Part shown: piece after piece, positions 1 to 4,506 of the stretch
Position numbering within the stretch: position 1 is the first letter of the stretch
Layout: each line of letters begins with the position of its first letter
NCBI GenBank assembly: GCA_964629615.1
Contig: CAZVUD010000055.1
Coordinates: 1-5,804 of the forward strand
Direction of reading: 5' to 3'
Length of the DNA stretch: 5,804 nucleotides
Source: SVTX01 sp964629615
GTDB taxonomy: Bacteria > Bacillota > Clostridia > Oscillospirales > CAG-272
Notes under the pieces: model-generated
Database searches by the model: none
Told to the model about the DNA's origin: nothing
What the model saw: only the letters and a program-made list of their open reading frames with translations
Translations under genes and position numbers: made by a program

Positions 1-618
1 GGTATCACATCCATTCAGATGGACCTCAAGATCGACGGTCTTACTCCCGAGATCATCAAGCAGGCATTTGAGCAGACAAAGGCAGGTCGTGATTACATCA
101 TCGACGAGGTGCTTCTCAAGGCTATCGAAGCTCCCAGAGCTGAGGTTTCAAAGTACGCTCCCAAGATGACAACTATGCAGATAGATCCCGACAAGATCCG
201 TGAGGTCATCGGTAAGGGTGGCGCTACCATCCAGAAGATCTGTGGCGACACAGGCGCAAAGGTAGACATTGACGACACAGGTATCATCCACATTGCCGCT
301 GTTAATGCCGAGCAGGCTGCTGCAGCCAAGGCTATGATAGACGCTATCGTATTCGAGCCCGAGGTAGGCGCTGTATACTGCGGTACTGTAGTAAAGATCC
401 TTGCAAGCAAGGATAAGCCCAATGAGGATATAGGTTGCTTCGTTGAATACGCTCCCGGCAAGGAAGGTATGGTACACATATCCAAGATCTGCGACAAGAG
501 GATCAACAAGGTAACTGACGCCGGCATAGACGTTGGCTCATCTGTAAAGGTCAAGTTCATGGGTCTTGACAAGAAGGGCAGAATGGACTTCTCCATCAGA
601 GACGCAAAGGAAGCCTGA
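1..618 (+). CDS. pnp: Polyribonucleotide nucleotidyltransferase (PNPase), 3' part of gene
   Basis: This is the C-terminal 205 codons of PNPase, the phosphorolytic 3'-to-5' exoribonuclease of cytoplasmic RNA decay. The gene is cut by the left window edge: the frame is open from base 1, and GITSIQMDLKIDGLT matches the end of the second RNase PH-like domain. The catalytic aspartates of that domain, in the upstream family motif DFLGDMDFK, would lie just outside the window. A KH domain follows at about 169-351, with its GxxG loop (IGKGG) at about 208-222. An S1 RNA-binding domain covers about 361-603, with the family signature FVEYAPGKEGMVHIS. The protein ends almost directly after S1 (DFSIRDAKEA, TGA 616-618), without a long acidic tail. 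No alternative identity is realistic. The gene is followed by its own terminator at 635-674, so it is the last gene of its transcription unit. Confidence 0.97.
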   Translation, partial: GITSIQMDLKIDGLTPEIIKQAFEQTKAGRDYIIDEVLLKAIEAPRAEVSKYAPKMTTMQIDPDKIREVIGKGGATIQKICGDTGAKVDIDDTGIIHIAAVNAEQAAAAKAMIDAIVFEPEVGAVYCGTVVKILASKDKPNEDIGCFVEYAPGKEGMVHISKICDKRINKVTDAGIDVGSSVKVKFMGLDKKGRMDFSIRDAKEA

Positions 619-634
619 TCTTTAAAAATACAAC

Positions 635-674
635 GGGCAAGACCGCAATTCTAACATCGCAGTCTTGCCCTTTT
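635..674 (+). terminator. Rho-independent terminator of pnp
   Basis: GGGCAAGAC (635-643) pairs perfectly with GTCTTGCCC (662-670). The stem continues, after one C/A mismatch, with GC (645-646) against GC (659-660). A loop of about 12 nt separates the arms and TTTT (671-674) follows. The hairpin starts 16 bases after the pnp stop, the usual place for an intrinsic terminator. The T-tract is short, so some read-through into the next operon is possible. Confidence 0.85.
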
Positions 675-702
675 CAAAACATTTCGCAAGATCCGATATA
701 CT
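673..702 (+). promoter_or_regulatory. Candidate sigma-A promoter of the envelope operon
   Basis: A good -10 element, TATACT, lies at 697-702. The best -35 at reasonable spacing is TTCAAA at 673-678 (18-nt spacer), which is poor. It lies after the pnp terminator and 70 bases before the next start codon, where a promoter for the three-gene operon is needed. The weak -35 and the palindrome at the predicted start site (701-713) would fit an activated or repressed promoter. The call rests on motif matching by eye only. Confidence 0.35.
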
Positions 703-744
703 CTGCCGCAGAGCAAGCTATGGATCTCTGCTTTGTACACAAAG
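701..744 (+). promoter_or_regulatory. Possible operator or leader structure: clustered inverted repeats
   Basis: CTCTGC (701-706) and GCAGAG (708-713) form a 13-bp palindrome with a single central base. It overlaps the end of the candidate -10 and the expected transcription start. A second CTCTGC at 726-731 could pair instead with the same GCAGAG through a 12-nt loop, giving two mutually exclusive foldings. A separate inverted repeat, CTTTGT (731-736) with ACAAAG (739-744), lies just before the ribosome binding site. These could be repressor sites or leader structure. The arms are only 6 bp, so chance is a serious alternative. Confidence 0.22.
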
Positions 745-772
745 AAAGAGAGAAAGGAGCTTAATCCTTATA

Positions 773-1738
773 ATGAATACAGAAAACAAAATGCCAAAGC
801 GTCAGCTTCAAAGGCTGTGCATACTTATAATGGCAGCCCTCACGGTAGCTGTGTTTGCATGCCTTATCACGATCGCCTGCCTTTCTGCCGATCATTCGGG
901 AAGCAATACCGACGATGATAGCCTGTCATCAGGAGACAAGAAGGATGAGGATAGCATCAGCGCTCTGAAGGATCTGCAACAAATAAATGTCAGTGCCGAA
1001 GACGCATTATGCGGTTCCCTGCTTGTAATAAACAGCAAGCATTCTGCTACGATTGAGGAAAAGAAGCTCGGCGTCAGCAGTATATACGAATACAGAGTTG
1101 CCAACACAAGCGAAGGCGAGATCCCGTATCAGATAGACAGCATATACACAAGAATGTTTGAAACAGCCTCCCTTCCCTACCTGCACAGCATGCTCACAGC
1201 TCTGAACAAGGAAACGTCGCGCGACGACATAATCATAGTTTCAGCATATTCAAACGAAGCGTCCGATGAATTCTCAACAGGAAAGCTCGTATCCTTTAAG
1301 GTATACAAAAACAAGCTGACGACATACATCGATGCCGAGGACAACAAGGTGATCGATGAATGGCTCAAAAACAACGCATACAAGTACGGATTTATTCAAA
1401 GATATCCCGAGGGCAAGGAGATCGCAACGGGCAAATCAGGATATGCTCACTGCTACAGATATGTAGGAATCGCACATGCAACATACATGCATAAAAACGG
1501 ACTTTGCCTTGAAGAATATGTTGAGATGCTTGAGTCCGAAAAGCCCACGGTAAGCTCACCGTTGACCGTAAAGACCACAAACGGAACCTACGCCATATAT
1601 TACTTCAAAGGTGAAAATGACTCCACAGAGATAAGCGTACCTGCTTCCGCCGTAAATCCTGACGGAAGCGATAAATATCCGTATACAATATCCGCCACAA
1701 ACTACGGTGGCATCATAGTCACGGTAAGGATCAAATGA
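773..1738 (+). CDS. Membrane-anchored VanY-like (peptidase M15B) protein, predicted catalytically inactive
   Basis: This 321-residue protein starts at ATG 773, chosen because AAAGGAG (753-759) precedes it by 13 nt; the frame is open upstream to TTG 665, but that stretch contains the pnp terminator arm. Residues about 15-37 are a transmembrane or uncleaved signal segment after a basic N-terminus (KRQLQR). A Ser/Asp-rich linker follows. The body resembles VanY D-alanyl-D-alanine carboxypeptidases: LLVINSKH, IIIVSAYSN (in place of SGYRS), STG, then WLKNNAYKYGFIQRYPEGKE and RYVG, then LEEYVE. Residues about 262-321 form a beta-rich tail seen in some clostridial VanY-like proteins. The zinc ligands of SxHxxGxAxD and EPWHxR appear replaced: Phe167 for His, Ser174 for Asp, Tyr224 for Glu, Cys227 for His. 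About 30 residues that normally separate SGYRS from SEHQTG are missing. The frame is intact, so this looks like a maintained non-catalytic homologue rather than a decaying gene. It is the first gene of the operon with 1779-2705 and 2718-2984. The family call is from motif memory; the loss of activity is inferred. Confidence 0.75.
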   Translation: MNTENKMPKRQLQRLCILIMAALTVAVFACLITIACLSADHSGSNTDDDSLSSGDKKDEDSISALKDLQQINVSAEDALCGSLLVINSKHSATIEEKKLGVSSIYEYRVANTSEGEIPYQIDSIYTRMFETASLPYLHSMLTALNKETSRDDIIIVSAYSNEASDEFSTGKLVSFKVYKNKLTTYIDAEDNKVIDEWLKNNAYKYGFIQRYPEGKEIATGKSGYAHCYRYVGIAHATYMHKNGLCLEEYVEMLESEKPTVSSPLTVKTTNGTYAIYYFKGENDSTEISVPASAVNPDGSDKYPYTISATNYGGIIVTVRIK

Positions 1739-1778
1739 TCTTTCGGCGGATATATTGATATGTAAAGGAGAAATAATT

Positions 1779-2705
1779 ATGAAGTTATTAAAGTATTCAG
1801 CTTTGATCTCGGCTATCATAGCCATATCATTATTTGCAATGTCGGGATGCTCAAATGATACCTCTGATACGATTGGCGGCGAGAGCACGATCGGCGAAGC
1901 GTCAACAAACGAGGATACCACAAGCAAGGGCGATATCCAGATGAATGAGCTTTCCGTAGAGCTTAAGTTCTCGGGCGATACATGCGAGATATCGGATGAG
2001 AGCGCGGTGGAAAAGAACGGAAAGATATACAAGATCACCAAGGCAGGAATATACACTCTCACAGGAAGCATGGACGATGGTCAGATACAAGTTGAGGTTG
2101 CTAACACCGAAAGAGTTACCCTTTTGCTTGACAATTTCAACGGCAAGTGCTCCACCTCGGCTGTAATATACGTTATAAATGCAGACAAGATATATATCGA
2201 TCTTGAAAAGGACAGTGTCAACACCCTCACGGATGCGACCTCTTATGAACTTTCAGATCCGTCTGTAACCAAGCCCAATGCATGCATCTATTCTGCGGAC
2301 GATCTCACCATCAAGGGCGGCGGAAGACTCAATGTATACGCAAATTACAATAACGGCATCGGATGCAAGAACGACATAGACATTAAGAATGGAAACATCA
2401 CCGTCAGTGCGGTGAACAATGCCATAAAGGGCAATAACAGCGTTACCGTACGCGGCGACGCCGAGGTCATCATAAGCGCCGCTGAGGACGCTATCAAGAC
2501 CGATAACACAAAGAGAGATGACAAGGGATATATAAAGATCACGGATGAGGCAAAGGTCACCATCACCTGCACAGACGATGCTCTCCAGGCAACACAGAAC
2601 GTGACCGTGACTGAAAACGCCAAGGTCACCGTAATAGCTGCATCAAGCGCTGTAAACTGCGACGGTACTACCGATATCGCAGAGGGCACGCTCGTGATAC
2701 AGTAA
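1779..2705 (+). CDS. Lipoprotein with Cthe_2159-like beta-helix carbohydrate-binding domain
   Basis: This 308-residue protein starts at ATG 1779, with AAAGGAG at 1764-1770 and an 8-nt spacer. Residues 1-23 are a lipoprotein signal peptide (basic KLLK, hydrophobic core, LFAMSGC), predicting lipidation of Cys24 and anchoring to the outer face of the membrane. A Ser/Thr/Asp/Gly-rich linker runs to about residue 55. Then comes the signature of the carbohydrate-binding family named after Clostridium thermocellum Cthe_2159: YKITKAGIYTLTGSMDDGQI, VTLLLDNF, AVIYVINADKIYIDL, ACIYSADDLTIKGGGRL, NNGIGCKNDIDIKNGNI. From about residue 205 there are rungs of roughly 20-25 residues (NNAIKGNN, EDAIKTDN, DDALQATQ, SAVNCDG), as in a right-handed beta-helix. 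As I recall, Cthe_2159 binds polygalacturonate and cellulose and has calcium sites; a similar acidic-polysaccharide role here is inference. The protein stops on a strand-like GTLVIQ with no evident C-terminal cap and is shorter than many relatives. It lies 40 bases after the VanY-like gene with no terminator between them. Confidence 0.85.
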   Translation: MKLLKYSALISAIIAISLFAMSGCSNDTSDTIGGESTIGEASTNEDTTSKGDIQMNELSVELKFSGDTCEISDESAVEKNGKIYKITKAGIYTLTGSMDDGQIQVEVANTERVTLLLDNFNGKCSTSAVIYVINADKIYIDLEKDSVNTLTDATSYELSDPSVTKPNACIYSADDLTIKGGGRLNVYANYNNGIGCKNDIDIKNGNITVSAVNNAIKGNNSVTVRGDAEVIISAAEDAIKTDNTKRDDKGYIKITDEAKVTITCTDDALQATQNVTVTENAKVTVIAASSAVNCDGTTDIAEGTLVIQ

Positions 2706-2710
2706 GGAGG
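2703..2710 (+). promoter_or_regulatory. Shine-Dalgarno overlapping the upstream stop codon
   Basis: TAAGGAGG combines the TAA stop of the lipoprotein gene with a near-perfect anti-16S match. It lies 7 nt before ATG 2718. This arrangement fixes the start of the small downstream gene and favours translational coupling with the lipoprotein. Confidence 0.85.
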
Positions 2711-2717
2711 GTGTAAT

Positions 2718-2984
2718 ATGAGCTTCGAAGAGATCAAAGCACTTGCATCCTCGATACTCTCAAGGATGACATCATTCATTGCAAATGGCATTGAATGCAT
2801 AAAAAAGCCTTTTGTAAAATGCGATTTCAACATTGTTGGCAGCTATCACAAAGATGAAGATTCAGAGAGCGAATGCACAAGCGAATCTCGCGGAAGCATA
2901 AAGATCCGCTTATGTGACGTTTTGATATTCTTCACATTCCTTGCAGCTGTAATATCCATATTTTCAAAGAAAAATAAAGACTGA
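2718..2984 (+). CDS. Small single-pass membrane protein of unknown function
   Basis: This 88-residue protein is not recognised as any named family. The start is secure because of the strong ribosome binding site at 2703-2710. The N-terminal 30 residues (FEEIKALASSILSRM and on to IKKPF) could form an amphipathic helix. A polar, acidic, Ser/Glu-rich stretch follows (KDEDSESECTSES, residues 45-57). A hydrophobic segment at about residues 65-82 (LCDVLIFFTFLAAVISIF) is bracketed by KIR and by the C-terminal KKNKD. No signal peptide is present, so it is either tail-anchored with most of the chain in the cytoplasm or a short single-pass protein; the charge distribution does not settle topology. It is the last gene of the operon, 12 bases after the lipoprotein gene and directly before the terminator. 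Good spacing, signal and operon position argue that it is real. A role as accessory to the two surface proteins upstream is inference. Confidence 0.75.
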   Translation: MSFEEIKALASSILSRMTSFIANGIECIKKPFVKCDFNIVGSYHKDEDSESECTSESRGSIKIRLCDVLIFFTFLAAVISIFSKKNKD

Positions 2985-2994
2985 ATAAGATAGA

Positions 2995-3041
2995 CCCGTG
3001 CATTCGCCGAAATATATCGGCGAATGCACGGGCTATTTTTT
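2995..3041 (+). terminator. Strong intrinsic terminator between convergent genes
   Basis: The arms 2995-3010 and 3017-3032 are a perfect 16-bp inverted repeat (one arm CCCGTGCATTCGCCGA) with a 6-nt loop, AATATA. After CTA the plus strand has TTTTTT (3036-3041), so termination is best for the three-gene operon. On the minus strand the hairpin begins directly after the tepA stop codon (3033-3035), but only a T-rich, interrupted tract follows (TCTATCTTATT). It may also terminate tepA, less efficiently. The plus-strand T-tract is the complement of the last two lysine codons of tepA. Confidence 0.93.
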
Positions 3042-3725
3042 GCGCCGTGCATCTATCATATGTGTCAAGGCATCCATAGCATCGCTAAGTCCGCCTATGC
3101 GGTCGACTATCCCATATTCCACGGCTTCCCTACCCTCTATGACAGAACCGACATCCGTGGCTAGCATATCGGGACACATCATAAGATCGTATATCTTGTC
3201 GGCTTCGGCATACGAATGATCGCATATAAATCTCACTATGCGCTTCTGCATCTCCGAAAAATAGCGGAAGCTCTGCTCCACACCTATCACAAGTCCGTTA
3301 AATCTTACGGGATGTATGGTCATGGTCGCGCTTGGCACTATGAATGACATCTTGCCCGACACAGCAAGCGGCACACCTATGGAATGACCGCCGCCTAACA
3401 CGAGCGTTACCGTGGGCTTTGACATAGATGCTATCAGCTCTGCTATTGCAAGCCCCGCCTCCACATCGCCTCCCATGGTGTTCAGAAGTATCAGCACGCC
3501 CTCAACTCCTCCGTCCTCCTCACAGCTTACAAGCTCGGGAATGATATGCTCATACCTTGTTCTTTTCTGACCGTCGTTCAGAATATAATGCCCTTCTATC
3601 TGACCTATTATGGATACGACATGTATCCTTCCGTTTTTTGTGGATATATCAAGCGCACCGTCATTGTATCTTGTGCTCTCCGCATCATGATCTGTAAGCT
3701 TCTCGTTTCCACCGTCATTTTCCAT
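3033..3725 (-). CDS. tepA: TepA-type ClpP-like serine protease
   Basis: This 230-residue cytoplasmic protein belongs to the TepA (YmfB) branch of the ClpP/crotonase fold. The start ATG (3725-3723) is preceded on the minus strand by AGGAGG (3739-3734) at 8 nt. Residues about 1-25 are a polar acidic leader, and IHVVSIIGQIEGHY opens the protease fold. NTMGGDVEAGLAIAELI matches the ClpP segment around the active site. GGGHSIGVPLAVSG carries the likely nucleophile Ser115, and ATMTIHPVR carries the likely base His138. The third residue is less certain; the acidic candidate is the Asp of LATDVGSVIEGREAVEYG near residue 192. Length and motifs match Bacillus subtilis TepA, which was reported to aid preprotein translocation and which I also recall being linked to protein turnover in spores. 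No ATPase partner gene is present here. In Bacillus, tepA lies downstream of pnpA and next to spoIIIE; here it is close to pnp but on the opposite strand. It could be annotated simply as a Clp protease proteolytic subunit. Confidence 0.9.
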   Translation of the reverse strand: MENDGGNEKLTDHDAESTRYNDGALDISTKNGRIHVVSIIGQIEGHYILNDGQKRTRYEHIIPELVSCEEDGGVEGVLILLNTMGGDVEAGLAIAELIASMSKPTVTLVLGGGHSIGVPLAVSGKMSFIVPSATMTIHPVRFNGLVIGVEQSFRYFSEMQKRIVRFICDHSYAEADKIYDLMMCPDMLATDVGSVIEGREAVEYGIVDRIGGLSDAMDALTHMIDARRKK

Positions 3726-3815
3726 ATCCGCGTCCTCCTGCTCTCTCTCTTTAGAAATATCACGACATCCTGCATAAAATTTCCGTCAATGGTTATTATT
3801 CACATAAAGTTTTCT

Positions 3816-3844
3816 ATTATATTCAGGGAATTATTCAAAAATTA
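3816..3844 (-). promoter_or_regulatory. Candidate promoter of tepA
   Basis: On the minus strand a consensus TATAAT lies at 3821-3816, preceded by TGAA. The best -35 at 17-nt spacing is TAATTT (3844-3839), which is weak. It would give a leader of about 85 nt before the tepA start. A nearby TTGACG (3789-3784) has no matching -10 at 16-18 nt. The divergent pduL promoter begins only 3 bases away (3847), so the two promoters would sit nearly back to back. Confidence 0.35.
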
Positions 3845-3846
3845 TC

Positions 3847-3875
3847 TTTACATTTTGCGAGTTTTGTGGTACAAT
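3847..3875 (+). promoter_or_regulatory. Strong sigma-A promoter of pduL
   Basis: TTTACA (3847-3852), a 17-nt spacer and TACAAT (3870-3875), with an extended -10 TG at 3867-3868, give a near-consensus vegetative promoter. Transcription would start near 3882. The leader is only about 50 nt and contains AAGGAG (3916-3921), 11 nt before ATG 3933. The leader is AT-rich and shows no riboswitch-like structure. The surrounding 3726-3932 spacer holds this promoter, the tepA promoter candidate and the two ribosome binding sites; nothing else was identified in it. Confidence 0.8.
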
Positions 3876-3932
3876 AAATATGTATGCAAATCGACAAAAA
3901 ATTTAATTTATATTTAAGGAGATGTTTTTATC

Positions 3933-4505
3933 ATGGAAAACAAGGTTCTTGTTGAAACTTCCGCAAGACACATCCACTTGACAGACGAGGCTGTTGCAGT
4001 TCTCTACGGTGAAGGTGCTACACTTACACCCAAGAAGATGCTTTCCCAGCCCGATCAGTTTGCTGCTGCAAACGAAAAGATCAAGCTCGTAGGTCCTAAG
4101 GGCGAGCTTATGCTCTCTGTTCTCGGTCCTACAAGAAAGAGCAATCAGGTAGAGCTTTCCTACACAGATGCAAGAACGCTCGGAGTTAAAGCTCCCGTTC
4201 GCGAATCAGGTGACGTTGCAGGAACTCCCGGTATCAAAATGGTAGGTCCTAAGGGCGAGCTTGAGATCAGCGAGGGCGTTATCATTGCAAAGCGTCATAT
4301 CCATTTCGATACAGCTACTGCAAACGCAATGGGTATTTCCGACAAGCAGAACGTTCAGGTCAAGATAGTCAGCGACAGAACTACTATTTTTGACGATGTA
4401 GTATGCCGTGTATCCGACAACTATGCATTCGCTATGCATATCGACACGGATGAATGCAATGCTTCATGTGCATTCGGCGAGGTATACGGAGAGATCATAA
4501 AGTAA
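3933..4505 (+). CDS. pduL: PduL-type phosphate acyltransferase (phosphotransacylase)
   Basis: This 190-residue protein catalyses interconversion of acyl-CoA plus phosphate with acyl-phosphate plus CoA; acetyl or propanoyl are the usual substrates. It is unrelated in fold to Pta. The sequence shows the two PduL half-domains: ETSARHIHL with His13 and His15, KLVGPKGEL, then LGPTRKSNQVELS with Arg68 and Glu74; and the second half with KMVGPKGEL, AKRHIHF (His122, His124) and MHIDTDECNA (His169). These match, at a constant offset of 35, the zinc ligands and active-site Arg/Glu that I recall from the Rhodopseudomonas PduL structure (His48, His50, Arg103, Glu109, His157, His159, His204). All predicted metal and catalytic residues are therefore present. 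The chain starts at the core domain, with no N-terminal microcompartment encapsulation peptide, and no shell or propanediol genes are nearby. A role in acetate/ATP-yielding fermentation with an acetate kinase encoded elsewhere is inferred. The strong promoter and the codon choice suggest high expression. Confidence 0.95.
   Translation: MENKVLVETSARHIHLTDEAVAVLYGEGATLTPKKMLSQPDQFAAANEKIKLVGPKGELMLSVLGPTRKSNQVELSYTDARTLGVKAPVRESGDVAGTPGIKMVGPKGELEISEGVIIAKRHIHFDTATANAMGISDKQNVQVKIVSDRTTIFDDVVCRVSDNYAFAMHIDTDECNASCAFGEVYGEIIK
4089..4262 (+). repeat. Exact 21-bp direct repeat inside pduL
   Basis: Positions 4089-4109 and 4242-4262 are identical over 21 bases and lie 153 bases (51 codons) apart in the same frame. 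Both encode VGPKGEL, once in each half-domain of PduL. The protein repeat is expected from the duplicated barrel; the exact nucleotide identity, including all wobble positions, is more than the protein demands. It may reflect shared strong codon bias or local gene conversion. Confidence 0.8.
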
Positions 4506-4506
4506 A

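Noticed and set aside
93..596. Long minus-strand open frame across pnp.
   Set aside because: It is the antisense shadow of the PNPase KH and S1 domains, with no ribosome binding site and no recognisable protein.
665..772. In-frame extension of the VanY-like gene upstream to TTG 665.
   Set aside because: It overlaps the second arm of the pnp terminator and has no ribosome binding site, while ATG 773 has AAAGGAG upstream and begins a normal basic-plus-hydrophobic N-terminus.
1755..1778. In-frame extension of the lipoprotein gene upstream to TTG 1755.
   Set aside because: It would run through the ribosome binding site AAAGGAG (1764-1770) and place extra residues before a good lipoprotein signal peptide; ATG 1779 is at ideal spacing.
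1556..2071. Minus-strand 171-codon open frame across the VanY-like/lipoprotein junction.
   Set aside because: It is antisense to two well-supported genes with signal sequences and lacks a start signal; its composition is that of a shadow frame.
3741..3750. (CT)5 dinucleotide run beside the tepA ribosome binding site as a phase-variable repeat.
   Set aside because: The run is too short to be unstable and lies upstream of the Shine-Dalgarno, so a length change would alter neither frame nor spacing; purine-rich leaders are common here.
3784..3789. Minus-strand TTGACG as a -35 element for tepA.
   Set aside because: No acceptable -10 lies 16-18 nt downstream; the nearest AT-rich hexamer is at 21-22 nt spacing.
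3796..3837. Three ATTCA-containing motifs in the divergent spacer as operator repeats.
   Set aside because: Only five bases are shared, the spacing is irregular (23 and 12), and the region is very AT-rich, so chance explains them.
3546..3917. Plus-strand 123-codon open frame across the tepA start and the divergent spacer.
   Set aside because: It overlaps the promoter region and the conserved tepA coding sequence; the hydrophobic translation comes from AT-rich DNA and there is no ribosome binding site.
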